Under the pieces are notes generated by a model, which was given only the letters and a program-made list of their open reading frames with translations, was not told the origin of the DNA and did not search any database. Shown piece by piece: positions 1 through 9,650 of a DNA stretch of 64,000 bases. Both the position numbers and the translations under genes were made by a program. How positions within the stretch are numbered: the first letter of the stretch is position 1; every line of letters begins with the position of its first letter. Source of the DNA: Vreelandella azerica (GTDB taxonomy: Bacteria; Pseudomonadota; Gammaproteobacteria; Pseudomonadales; Halomonadaceae); assembly GCF_013112225.1 (NCBI RefSeq), contig NZ_JABFHI010000007.1, positions 57,134-121,133 of the forward strand, in the 5' to 3' direction.

Positions 1-539
1 TGGGCGCTTGCCGGCTGTAAAGCCTTTATCGCCGCGCCGCGTCAGCGAACCCAAGGTAAAAACCTGGAAGGTCGGGCCTTTTGCACGACTACGATTGGCA
101 GCAGGATGAAGGCTTTGGAGTGTTAGAACTGATCATGACCGCACCCGTCGTGGTCGCAAGTTGGATTAGCCTGCAGTACTTCGGCTCGACCGTGGCTCCC
201 AAAGCATTTGGCGGCGGCAACAAGCTCCTGCACAACGTGGTGGGTGGCATGGGCGTCGTAGAGGGTAATGGTGGTGTATTACGTCCTGGTCTGCCCTGGC
301 AATCTGTTCATGATGGCGAGCATCTGGCACACGAACCGCTTCGGCTCTCAGTGTGCATTGAGGCCCCTAAAGACGCCATAACGCAGATTTTGGAAAAACA
401 TGCAAACGTGCGCGCCCTCTTCGATAACCGCTGGTTGCACTTGTTTGCCTTAGATGAGAAGGGCCATATGGCATGGCGTTACGCCGGTGATCTAGCGTGG
501 CAATCCGTCGAAGCCGCCCCCAACACAGCGACGTGTTGA
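1..539 (+). CDS. dabA: DabA (UPF0753/DUF2309) inorganic carbon transporter subunit, C-terminal part, frameshifted
   Basis: Only the 3' end is in the window. Bases 1-78 read [13 protein letters not shown] in frame 1, and 81-539 read [17 protein letters not shown], then [13 protein letters not shown] and [18 protein letters not shown] in frame 3. These are the conserved C-terminal blocks of DabA, the large zinc-containing subunit of the DAB bicarbonate/CO2 accumulation complex, which works with the membrane subunit DabB (family knowledge). The two frames join if one T is added to the four-T run at 79-82, giving GRAFLHDYDW. The break is therefore probably a sequence error and not a pseudogene. 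The protein ends about 45 residues after the EAPKDAI segment, a normal end for the family. dabB and the DabA zinc-site region would lie before base 1. Confidence 0.85.
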
Positions 540-540
540 G

Positions 541-811
541 CTGACACTCCCCAATGAAAGGGACTCCTTCCCTCCTGAAGCCTCAACGAGCTACATTAAT
601 AGTGAACACATACATCAATGGGAAAAGGGAAGAGTCATGCATCAGCATACGGTGATTGGTTCAGTGGTTGTGCAAATGAGTCAGTCGCGTTGGCAAAAAT
701 AGAGCCGCTGTTGCGCTCACCAACAAGAACGTCCGTATTGCTTGGGAGTCCTTAGCAGGAAAGCTCCTTACCGTCACGATTTTCATGCGATCCAGGAGAC
801 AGTGGTTTGAC
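541..811 (+). mobile_element. IS110-family remnant (left end, start of transposase, tail of transposase)
   Basis: Bases 541-665 repeat, with scattered differences, the sequence at 45160-45285 that precedes and begins an IS110-type transposase; the ATG lies near 636. Only about ten residues of the N-terminus are recognisable. The reading then jumps to a segment (about 705-800) encoding LTNKNVRIAWESLAGKL, which resembles the C-terminal tail of IS110 transposases. The DEDD catalytic middle is deleted, so this is a dead internal-deletion copy. The junction with dabA is immediate (stop at 537-539). Confidence 0.6.
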
Positions 812-1205
812 ATCCTCCCCACCTTTTAGTGCTGACGCGCTTCAGGATGAGGAATCCAAGGTCGTTACCTTCCTGGTTTCTGCTTCCAAGACGACTGCCC
901 GAGGGAATGGCTTGTTTATCGCCGCAAAGTCCCAGTGGGGATTTTTACGGTGACGAACCAACGCCTATCCCCTAGGTCTCACATCGTCTCCACAGGCGTA
1001 TCTTCCCGAGTGCCCCTCGGTAGGCTGTGTCGACATTTTCAGTATAGGCACTGTGCAAATCGACAGCAAGGGCATCCGGTGGATGCCGCGCTTGTATCCG
1101 CTCCCTTCGCGCTTCGCGACTCAGGAAGCGGTTTTACGCGCAGCTGGATAAACCAGCACTATCAAGGTGAGTCAGGCAGCCTGAATTGCCACCTTGTTGC
1201 CAAGC
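812..1205 (-). mobile_element. IS200/IS605-type right-end remnant
   Basis: The motif GACATCCTCCCC near 811 is typical of the ends of IS605/IS1341-like elements in these genomes, and recurs near 45160. Reading the minus strand from about 1050 to 930 gives a degenerate TnpB tail (GRYACGDDVRP, like the usual ACGEDVRP ending). The segment at 1096-1150 recurs at about 48207-48257. No intact ORF is present, so this is a decayed end fragment with no coding function. Confidence 0.45.
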
Positions 1206-1621
1206 ACTGAAGATGAAAAGCAGGTCAGACCGACCTTCTCAAAACCTGTTGAGGGCGTGAACTTTTATTAACCCAGCAACCTTTCAGGTGTGAAAAAATG
1301 CATGCAACAATCTGATTTCAAATGCATTGACAGAAACCTATTTGATTGCCGGATTAATAGAAGCCGCCTCCCCGTTGAGGAGAAAGGAGCGCGACATTCA
1401 TTAGGGTCAGGGGTTAGCTACCCCACTAAGAGACCGACCATACGCACACATCGGCTTACGTTTTTCAGACATCGGGGCTTGCAACCGGGGAGGAGTCCCT
1501 ATGCGCCCACCGCGCTTCGCGCTTTGAGCGAGGGTTCCAAGGTCACTCCCAGAATCTTCCTGCTTCCACACACCTTCACTAGATAGCGGCTAAGCCGCTG
1601 TCCCCGCTCCGGTCGCTCCAC
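1206..1621 (-). mobile_element. Second IS200/IS605 right-end remnant
   Basis: Bases 1210-1510 match the segment at about 48006-48205: both contain the AGGTCAGACCG stretch, the ACCTCCCCTCTGAGG-like and GGGTTAGCTACCCC inverted repeats, and the GGGGAGGAGTCCCTAT end. The minus strand before it encodes a typical TnpB C-terminal tail around 1500-1610. It continues directly into the broken tnpB to its right, so both may belong to one element. No intact gene is present. Confidence 0.5.
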
Positions 1622-2042
<421 letters not shown>

Positions 2043-2431
2043 GTTACCCGCCGCAGCTTGAAGCAATGACGCGACAACCTCAGCTGTCAGAAGACTTTCA
2101 ACAGGGCCCCCGCATTCAGCGTCTAAAATGGTTTACCGGTGATTTCCTGCGCTATGACAGCCATGAATCAGGTGATTAGGAAACGCTGCAGGTAACTGAT
2201 GTACACTTGGGCTTTCTCGGCTTTTACCCGTTCACCTATCAACTGGCGACGCGTTCTGATGCAAACAGCCAATGGCAGGCTGTTGACGTTTCCTTTCAGT
2301 TCAGCAGTGAACGCGGCCTCTCTAGCGAAATGCTCAAGCGCCTAGGATTACGGGCATTAGGCAACGAGCAGGCACTTTGCGCTAGCGCTTTTGTGGAACC
2401 ACGCTGGAAGCTGACTTCATCTGCTTGCTGA
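2043..2431 (+). pseudogene. C-terminal fragment of a YdjM/YbcI-like membrane-bound metal-dependent hydrolase
   Basis: The plus strand encodes QLSEDFQQGPRIQRLKWF, then LRYD, an in-frame TAG at 2177-2179, then LQVTDVHLGFLGFYPFTYQL and a tail ending at 2431. The FTGDFLRYD...VTDVRLGFPGFYPF pattern is the soluble C-terminal part of the LexA-regulated membrane hydrolase family (DUF457/YdjM). The membrane domain with the metal ligands is absent, cut off by the IS605 insertion near 2042. Unlike most breaks in this window the TAG is a true in-frame stop, not a homopolymer slip, so this copy is probably really dead. It overlaps the convergent ligase gene by 15 bases. Confidence 0.6.
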
Positions 2432-3657
2432 GGAAGATGGGGGTAGCAAACCGTAAAAAACAGCGCACCAGAATGCATAAACCATGGTGCCGCTGTTATG
2501 GTTCAGAAAACCTTGCGTCAGACTGAAATCAATGTAAGTAACAGGCAGGAGCACCCCTGCAGCAGCCACTGACACCCTGGTCATATTCTGACTTGACAGC
2601 AAACTGATAAACAGGCGCATGGGAACGAGATAAAGCGCGATTAGAGCCAACAGACCAAGCAGACCACGTTTTGCCCAAGCATCGATAAACTGGTTGTGAG
2701 CGTGATCATAACGGGCCACCTGATGGGCGATAACGCCCTGATCCGCCAATCGCTGCATCTGGCTTGCATAACCATTCTTACCCCAGCCAAATAAGGGTTT
2801 TGCAGCGATCAGATGGCTAGCCCCGCGCCACATCTCAAACCGTGCGCCCACTGACGAAAGGCTTCTATCACCTTCAACATAATGGTGTACCTGATCAATG
2901 GCAAGGTTGACACGCGATTGCACGCCCAAAGATGGTATCGCATAAGCCAGAGTGACTACCAACAGTAAAATCAGCGCCACAGCAACCTTAAGCGAGCGTG
3001 TTAGTAGACGCCCATAGGCACGATACAAGACAAACGCAATAAAGGGCACGCCTATCCAGCCGCCTCGGCTGCCTGAAAGCAGTGAACCGATAATACCAAA
3101 CAGCGCGCATGTAACCAGTGCCATCGCCCAGCTTTTCCTATCCGGCTGATCAAGCCCCCAACCCAGCCCAGCTAGGCAAAAGGCTCCCAGCAACATGCTC
3201 AAGTTGCCAAACTGTATGGCATTCTGAAACCCACTGGCACGTGGCATTTCCAACCCGAACTTTTGCCAGATAGCCAGGCTACCCGCACCTAAGGCCCCTA
3301 CTGCAATCCCACTCCACAGCCAGGATAAGCGTGGCGGGTAGGCCTTAACGAGCAGCATGAAGGAATGGCGAGTAAAAAACGCAACGGCGTATCCACGCCG
3401 CTGATGCCCTGGCCATCCCACCAGGCTTCACTAATATGTATTAAGGCATAGAAGATAAAAGCACTGACAAACCAGATATCCCTGAACGTCAGCTCAAGGG
3501 CAGGCCGCCTAACCAACAAAAAAAAACTGCCTAGCAGTAACCAGCCAGCTCCCACCGAATAACCACTTGGCATGATCAGCATCAGAAAACCAAGTAGAAA
3601 AACGCCTAATGACGTATAGATTGCAGATATGCGTTTGTCCGATAGATAATTTACCAA
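2417..3657 (-). CDS. O-antigen ligase / Wzy_C family membrane protein, frameshifted
   Basis: A polytopic membrane protein of about 413 aa with roughly ten to twelve hydrophobic segments. The long periplasmic loop carries GSRGGWIG and later MWRGASHLIAAKPLFGWGKNGY and DHAHNQFIDAWAKRG, the Wzy_C signature (RxxxW, H-N-xxL/F region). The family transfers glycan from undecaprenyl diphosphate to lipid A core, or links glycans to other acceptors, in the periplasm. The N-terminal frame (3657 down to about 3360) reads LRFLLAIP and the downstream frame FMLLVKAYPP, so an indel lies near 3357-3362. It is divergent from the YjbG/YjbH operon, which suggests a shared polysaccharide function. Ligase versus polymerase cannot be decided from the sequence alone. 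Confidence 0.75.
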
Positions 3658-3766
3658 CGTCGGGCCAGCTCCAAGTTATCTAAACATTGAGTCTAGTTAT
3701 TATATAGGTAATATATTGTTTCATTTGCGGCGCGGCGCTGCTTTGCCAAATCGTCAGGAGATCCCA
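3658..3766. promoter_or_regulatory. Divergent intergenic region between the ligase and yjbG
   Basis: About 110 bases, very AT-rich at 3680-3720 (TTATTATATAGGTAATATATTG), in contrast to the flanking genes. It must carry the promoters of both divergent units. I see TATAAT-like hexamers but cannot assign -35/-10 pairs with confidence. Confidence 0.4.
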
Positions 3767-4635
3767 TTGTTGACGCCAAGTTTCGTCAAACAACCGTTGA
3801 AGCTGCGAACAAGACTTTACTCTAGTCTGCTCCTTTGCTTTAAGCAGCACCTAATCAAAAATCGGGCTTACCTGCTATTAGCTGTGGCCAGTTTACTCGC
3901 CGGCTGTGCCTCCGGCTACCATAGCACTCATGATGCTCAGGTGTCCTATTTGCCTGCGGCTGGCCTCATGCAAGAGGCGCCAACTTTTGAGCGCCTTGCC
4001 AACCAGAATACCTTTGGTGAGCTCCAGTCTACCTGGCCTTCGCAGACTATCCCCTTTGCCCTACTGCCTTATGACCAGCGTGACACTCGCGAAGCGGAGT
4101 TCGTCTGATGCATGAACTAATCACTTTACAACGGGCAGCGCTTGTTAGCGGTAATGACATTTCCCGCAGCGCCATAGCCCAGTGGCGAGGCGTTATCCGG
4201 GCCCAGCTGGATGAACCTCTGCGTAGCCGCGATTTACCTGCAAGCGAGCGCCTGCCACTCAATGAACTGGCACATTGGGGTTACTGTCTGCCACCAAGCT
4301 GGGTTGAGGTGTGGAGCATTAATGGCGTTACCCGCCACCCCTGGCAGTCATCCCTGACACTGGAGGATGTGACAGGAAGCCGATCGCATCAGTCAAGTCA
4401 TGCCTGGCATATCTCACCGCAAGGCCAACTTGAGCGCCACGGCATTGCCGACTGGAATAAAGAGACGCTATCGCTTGCCCCTGGCAGTCGCGTGATGGTC
4501 GAATGGCCAGCACAGTACCCTACCATGGGTGTTAATGTCGAACGCAGCTGGGTCAACGAGCGCCTTCCCCGATGGCTTGCAGCGCAACTACCCGGCGAAG
4601 ATTGCCAGACATGGCCTCAGGAGAAGCCCCAGTGA
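3767..4635 (+). CDS. yjbG: YjbG/GfcC-like (DUF1017) exopolysaccharide lipoprotein, frameshifted
   Basis: Begins with a basic, then hydrophobic, segment and a lipobox (SLLAGC near residue 46), so it is probably lipidated. The rest matches the GfcC/YjbG pattern: VSYLPAAGLMQE, then a Gln/Arg-rich helix, then LPLNELAHWGYCLPPSWVEV and SRVMVEWPAQ. GfcC-type proteins are periplasmic partners of group 4 capsule or Yjb exopolysaccharide export. Two frames (to 4108 and from 4108) join if TTCGT near 4102 is TTCCGT, giving EFRLMHELI. I chose TTG at 3767 because AGGAG sits six bases before it; an upstream TTG at 3716 is possible. yjbH overlaps its stop codon. Confidence 0.65.
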
Positions 4636-6649
4636 CGCCACCTAACATCTTAGCTTTCGTCGCCCTTTTGTTGCCTGGCATGGTATACGCTGACACGACG
4701 ATCTACAGCACCCTGGGCGGCGGCGGTCTCTGGACAATGCCTAATGCACGAATGGCCCCGGCAGGCAGCCTGACGCTTGGTGGCCACTACACATCCCCGG
4801 ATGTGCACATACCGCTGTTCTATCAGCCCACTGAACATCTGGAGCTTGGCTTTCGTTATAGCCAGCGTCAGCCCCGAGATGGCCAACAGCGACACAACTA
4901 CGACCCTCAGTTGGATATTAAATGGCGCTGGCAGGAGGAAACCCGCTACCTGCCTGCTATTGCCCTGGGGGCGCGTGATATCGGCCACAACACGCCTTTC
5001 AATGCCGAATACCTGGTGGCCAGCAAGCGATGGAACGCCTGGGATGTCAGTCTCGGCGTCGGCTGGGGAGCACTGGGCAGCGCGGGCGATGCTGAAGCTC
5101 CTTTCAACGACTTGAGTGAGCGCTGGGATACCCGCAGCGCGCCCGAAAATTTGCAACCCTACGAAGAAAGCGACTGGTTCAAGGGCTCTGCCAGCCTGTT
5201 TGGCGGCGTTAGCTACCAGACACCCTGGCAACCCCTGAGCCTGGCTATGGAATATAGCGGCGGTGATACAACACAATGGCCCGCCGGCGATACACGCGAA
5301 CAAAGCAGCCGCTGGCAAGGAGGTATGCGCTTTGCGTTAAGCAAACCATTATCCGTTAGCCTTGGCTGGGAGCGCGGCGACACGCTCAGCGCAGGCGTTC
5401 AGTATCGTTTTGACCTCAGCCAGCCTTCCGCGAGCACATCTACGGTACCGCCTTTGCCTAGTGGCTCACTTGGCTGGGACGACACTGCCCGCGCTCTGGC
5501 ACATCATGGCCAGATCCAGGTGCACGAGGTCTATCGCAGTGGAGACAGCCTGCAACTGAATGCAACCTATACCGGCCAGGAAGAAACGGCCTCTGCCGCC
5601 TACAGCGCTGCCAACAACCTGCTTTACACGCACACCGCTGACGACAAGACACCCCCGCGCCAGTTTATCTACCGCTGGGAACAAGCCGGAATGCCACTGC
5701 GTGAAGACGTCTATCAGCGTAGCGCCATCGGCGCTGCGCAGGCCAGCAGCACTGCAGACACTCAACAACGACACAGCCTCTATGCCCGTGCTGCCCTGAC
5801 ACCCAAAAAGGCATGCCTGACTATCAGGCCAGTCGCGAAAACTTTGAATGGTCACTGCGCCCGCTGCTGGAGCAGAATGCCGGCAGCCAGGCCCATGGCT
5901 ATCGTTATCGCCTGGCGGCCTTGGCTGAAGCGCGCTACCAGCTAGCTGACAAGGCGCCGTTAAACGGCTGGTTGAGTGCAGGCCTGGATTATACCCTGGC
6001 GCACAACCTGACGCGTCCCGCCACTATTGACCCCTTGAACGATGCTGAACCGACCCGCAGCCTGCGCGGTTATTACGCCGAAGAGCCGCTTACCCTGTCT
6101 CATCTGCAATACAGCCAGGCAACCCCTCTGGGCAGTCACTGGTTTGGCCTGGCCTATGCAGGGCTGCTTGAAACCCAATATGCGGGTATTGGTGCCGAGC
6201 TGCTGTATCGCCCCTTTGCCAGCCCGCTGGCCTGGAGCCTGAATGCCGCTCATGTCCACCAACGTGAATTCGACGAACCCTTTGGCTTGCGTGATGACAA
6301 CCGCTGGACCGGCGATGCCACCGCCTATCTCTACCCTGGTAATGATGACGCCTTCCTGCTTGAAGCAGGGCTGCATCGCTATCTCGGCGGCGATACCGGC
6401 GTACGCCTGGCTGCCACGCATCAGACACCCTCAGGAGTTAACGTCAGCCTTTCCAGCACCTTTAGTAATGCCCGGGAACACAACATTACCCCTACCCTGA
6501 CGTTAAGCATACCATTGTCATTAGGCCAGGCATCAACAGCACCAACATTGCGCTGGCAAGCACTCGACAATGACAGCGGCAGCGTTTTACAACGCCGCGA
6601 GTGCCTTTTTGAGCTGACACAGGAGCGCCGCGTTCAAGGGTTGTGGTAA
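4632..6649 (+). CDS. yjbH: YjbH/GfcD-family outer-membrane exopolysaccharide protein, frameshifted
   Basis: About 672 aa. The GTG start at 4632 overlaps the yjbG stop (GTGA) and has AGGAG at 4618-4622. A signal peptide (FVALLLPGMVYA) is followed by TIYSTLGGGGLWTMPNARMA, the YjbH hallmark, and many beta-strand-like segments (LELGFRYS, WDVSLGVGWG, VSLGWERGD). YjbH proteins are predicted outer-membrane beta-barrels needed for Yjb/GfcD polysaccharide export. The two halves join by adding one A to the five-A run at 5805-5809 (TPKKGMPDYQ). yjbE and yjbF homologues, usually adjacent, are not seen here. Confidence 0.8.
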
Positions 6650-6690
6650 CCGTAGCGCACAAATATGACCTGAACGTTTGTGGAGACCCG

Positions 6691-7717
6691 ATGACACAGG
6701 ATTCAAGCCTGACTAGCACCTCTAAAGCAGCTGGAAACCGTCATCTTTTCGTCAGCATAGCGGCATTTTGTGATCCGTTTCTGCGCTTTACCATTGAGTC
6801 GCTGTTTGCTCAGGCCAGTGAACCTGAAAAGCTGTTTTTGGGCATTGTTGACCAAAGCCATGAATCACAGCAGGCATGGATCTCTACACTGACGCATGCC
6901 AATCAGATCCGCTATCTGCATATCGACCCACTGCATTCAAAGGGCGTTAGTTGGGCGCGCCACCTGGCCCAGACGCTCTATGATGATGAAAAGTATTTTT
7001 ACAGATTGATTCGCATACATGGTTCACGCCCAACTGGGATGGCGTGTTGCGTCAACATATGGAGAACCTGCAGACAATACATCCACGCCCTGTCTTGAGC
7101 ATTTATCCACCAGGATTTGAGTTCAATGCCAACGGACAACCATCACAAAAGATCAATATCAGCAAGAGTCTGGCCATATTTGAAGTCAAGCCAGACCAGC
7201 ACCTGACACCTGACAACCCGGTACTGACCTTCAGGGTGACCTACCAGCCCGCCCCCCAGGACAGACACACCTATTATGCCTGTGGCTTCCATGTAGCTGG
7301 CGGTTTTTATTCACACTAGGGGATTTTGTGCGTGAGGTGCCTTACGACCCACATTTTTACTTTCATGGTGAGGAACAGCACCTTGCCGTGCGTGCCTTTA
7401 CCCACGGTTGGGAAATCTTTCACCCTCCTTTCAATGAAGTCCCTCTGTTTCACCTCTACAAGCAACCCAACAGCACCTCAGCTAACCTGCACTGGCGCCA
7501 AGACCTCGATGTCCAAAGGCCCATCAAGTGGACGCAACGGCGTGCCAGCGCGCGCCAACGCTTAAGCAAACTGATCGATAACCAACTTGCCCCTCGCTAT
7601 TCACTGGGCAATGAACGCTCGCTGGATGATTTTATTTTGCGCAGCGGCATCGACTACCGCCAGCATATAGTAAAGGCACCGATTACCAGCCTGGTGAAAG
7701 TACCTGAGCCGATTTGA
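6691..7717 (+). CDS. GT60-like GlcNAc-transferase family protein (Skp1/mucin-type), two frameshifts
   Basis: About 343 aa after repair. The start follows GGAG (GGAGACCCGATG). Motifs: HLFVSIAAFCDPFL near the N-terminus, then QIDSHTWFTPNWDGVL carrying the D-S-H metal-binding triad, then ACGFHVAGGFLFTLGDF, FHGEEQHLAVRAFTHGW and PLFHLY. This is the pattern of the cytoplasmic UDP-GlcNAc:(hydroxyproline/threonine) polypeptide GlcNAc-transferase family. Both breaks (T run near 6998-7002 and T run near 7302-7306) need a sixth T, and the first repair restores the catalytic DSH. There is no signal peptide or membrane segment. The acceptor is unknown; the next gene encodes a Thr/Pro/Glu-rich secreted protein. 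It could also add sugars to a glycan of this locus. Confidence 0.7.
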
Positions 7718-7741
7718 CCGAATAGACAACATGACAAGCTA

Positions 7742-7775
7742 GCCCCACCAAAGGATTAGCAATAGCAGGCGGGGC
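7742..7775. terminator. Possible bidirectional terminator between convergent genes
   Basis: GCCCCACC at 7742-7749 can pair with GGCGGGGC at 7768-7775 with one mismatch and an 18-base loop. It lies in the 65-base gap between the convergent glycosyltransferase and the secreted protein. There is no clear T tract, so the call is weak. Confidence 0.3.
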
Positions 7776-7782
7776 AATAGCA

Positions 7783-9528
7783 CTAGGTCAGCTGGAAATC
7801 ACTTATATTGTCATCAATCATCTTGCCTAACCCCTCACTGCCAAGCCCTTCAAATATGGCTAGGCGCTGAGCGTCCAGGTCGCTTTCAGTAAAGCCTGTT
7901 CCCGTGCGTTCCACCCTGGCCAGTTGCGCGTCACCGTTGCCTGATTCGGCCGCAAGTACATATAGCGCATCTCCTTCGTCCATTTCCAGCACCAGGTTTA
8001 TCAATGCCGGATCCTGATCTGTCGGGGTCAAGCTCACGCTGGTCGTAAATACCACCATGCCAGTGCTATCGCCCAGAGCAAAGCTGGCAGAGTCAAATGC
8101 TTCTGCATCGACACCGGAACCTCTTAATGCACTTTGATCGAGTGATGAGAATTCAATAATATCGCCGCCCGCAGCTAATGCCCCTGTGCTAAATCCCGTG
8201 ATGGTATCCACACCGTTGGTTGCCTGCGTAGCGCCTAGCAACAGAGTGTCACTTCCACCACCGGTCAGATCAAACGACTCATTTTCTGCCGAACTGGTAA
8301 ACGTCTCACCACTAGGTTCTTCTGTTGGTTCTTCTGTTGGTTCTTCTGTTGGTTCTTCTGTTGGTTCTTCTGTTGGTTCTTCTGTTGGTTCTTCTGTTGG
8401 TTCTTCTGTTGGTTCTTCTGTTGGCTCTTCTGTTGGCTCTTCTGTTGGCTCTTCTGTTGGCTCTTCTGTTGGCTCTTCTGTGGGTGCTTCTGTGGGTGCT
8501 TCTGTGGGTGCTTCTGTGGGTGCTTCTGTGGGTGCTTCTGTGGGTGCTTCTCCCAGCACAATTTTCCTTACAGTCGCTTCAAGCTCTCCTTGATCCGAAA
8601 ATCCATTATCAGGGCGACTGTTAAGCAACTGCTGTGCAAATTGATTCAACAGAACGTCACCTTGCGGCCCTAATGCTCGTAAATTTTCTAACGCCTGCTG
8701 AACATTCCTCTCCAAATCACCGGCATTAGCATCCAGTATGACCAGAATTTCCTGTGCTGATGCAGCAGAATTTATCTGTTCAACAAGGGTCTCAGCAGGT
8801 TCTTCTGTGGGTTCTTCTGCGGGTTCTTCTGTTGGAGAAGGGCCTGCTATTTGCCGTACGGCATCTTCCAGTGCAGCCTGATCGGCAAAACCACCTTCTG
8901 GCCTACGATCCAATAGCGCTTGCGCTGCCTGGTCAAGCAACCGGTCACCGACAAGAAGCTGCTGAACCTGTGGGTCAAGCTCATTTGAATAACCATCCAG
9001 AATACGCAGAATACGATCACTTGAGTCTGCGCTATTCACCTGCTCAAGCAAGGTCAGATTACGTGGCTCAGAGGTATCTGAAGAGGCGCTGCTAGAAGCG
9101 GCTGCCGCGCCGACACCTATCGCACCAGAACCTATTGCCAGGTTCATTGGCGATGCCATGGCACTCAATCCAGCGCCCCCATCCACGGCACCAGAACCCG
9201 CGGGGATAATCAGGCCCAGATCCTCTATTTGGCTCTGGGTAATGGTGACCACACCTTCGTTGATCTCAACGGCTTCTGCGGCAAGTTGCAGGCGAATGCC
9301 ATCGCTGCGCACCACAATCACACTTCCATCGGGCTGAAGCAACACTTCCTCAATCCCTTCTATCTGGTCAAGCGCTATACGCTCTTGTGCATTGACAGCG
9401 TTCAATGCCAAAAGAGGCAACAGCGAACTACCCAAAGCAAGCTGCTTAAGGCGTTTACCTTGCTTGTGTGGCGTCAAAGTATGCTTGAAAGGTATATGTT
9501 TGCGAGAGGCAGGTAAAAGAACAGTCAT
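7783..9528 (-). CDS. Secreted repeat protein with EEPT/EAPT linker and type-I-secretion-like C-terminus
   Basis: About 581 aa, intact. Basic N-terminus, then a hydrophobic stretch ending LALNAVNA/Q and a short module (LDQIEGIEEVLLQPDGSVIV, QSQIEDLGL) that also begins the two giant proteins of this window. Two copies of an approximately 90-aa helical unit follow (EQVNSADSSDRILRILD and EQINSAASAQEILVILD), separated by EEP repeats. Then comes an acidic EAPT/EEPT linker, then a C-terminal block with GGSDTLLLGATQATNGVDTI and LAIFEGLGSEGLGKMIDDN, very like the end of the giant at 9651. Such Gly/Asp-rich ends with alternating hydrophobics are typical of T1SS targets. I prefer the ATG at 9528; there is no strong SD, and an upstream start at 9609 would run through the terminator hairpin. 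Confidence 0.75.
   Translation of the reverse strand: MTVLLPASRKHIPFKHTLTPHKQGKRLKQLALGSSLLPLLALNAVNAQERIALDQIEGIEEVLLQPDGSVIVVRSDGIRLQLAAEAVEINEGVVTITQSQIEDLGLIIPAGSGAVDGGAGLSAMASPMNLAIGSGAIGVGAAAASSSASSDTSEPRNLTLLEQVNSADSSDRILRILDGYSNELDPQVQQLLVGDRLLDQAAQALLDRRPEGGFADQAALEDAVRQIAGPSPTEEPAEEPTEEPAETLVEQINSAASAQEILVILDANAGDLERNVQQALENLRALGPQGDVLLNQFAQQLLNSRPDNGFSDQGELEATVRKIVLGEAPTEAPTEAPTEAPTEAPTEAPTEEPTEEPTEEPTEEPTEEPTEEPTEEPTEEPTEEPTEEPTEEPTEEPTEEPTEEPSGETFTSSAENESFDLTGGGSDTLLLGATQATNGVDTITGFSTGALAAGGDIIEFSSLDQSALRGSGVDAEAFDSASFALGDSTGMVVFTTSVSLTPTDQDPALINLVLEMDEGDALYVLAAESGNGDAQLARVERTGTGFTESDLDAQRLAIFEGLGSEGLGKMIDDNISDFQLT
8314..8550. repeat. 12-bp minisatellite encoding EEPT and EAPT
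   Basis: About 19 tandem 12-base units in three homogeneous blocks: GGTTCTTCTGTT, then GGCTCTTCTGTT, then GGTGCTTCTGTG. On the coding (minus) strand they give about six EAPT followed by about thirteen EEPT. The block structure suggests successive slippage expansions. The protein effect is a long acidic Pro/Thr spacer before the C-terminal secretion region. Confidence 0.95.
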
Positions 9529-9569
9529 GGTATGGCCATAGTTTGCACGGGTAGATACCCCAATAGTAA

Positions 9570-9603
9570 ACAAAAAAACACACCAACAAGGTGTTGGTGT
9601 GTT
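9570..9603 (-). terminator. Rho-independent terminator of the giant repeat gene
   Basis: AACACACCAACA at 9577-9588 pairs perfectly with TGTTGGTGTGTT at 9592-9603 (loop AGG). On the minus strand the stem is followed by seven Ts (complement of 9572-9578). It lies 48 bases after the stop at 9651. A second perfect hairpin, GCCTGCGG-CGAG-CCGCAGGC, lies just before it at about 9610-9629. Confidence 0.85.
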
Positions 9604-9650
9604 TATCACGCCTGCGGCGAGCCGCAGGCGAACGCTTCAGAACGACCTGG

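Noticed and set aside
2417..3657. Two separate small membrane-protein genes
   Set aside because: The two frames together make one continuous Wzy_C protein with a plausible order of TM segments; an indel near 3360 explains the split.
8314..8550. Regular short repeats as a CRISPR array
   Set aside because: Units are 12 bp, contiguous, without spacers, and lie in frame inside an intact coding sequence.
8325..8624. Plus-strand Leu/Val-rich ORF as a membrane protein
   Set aside because: A perfect 4-aa periodicity from the minisatellite read in the wrong frame.
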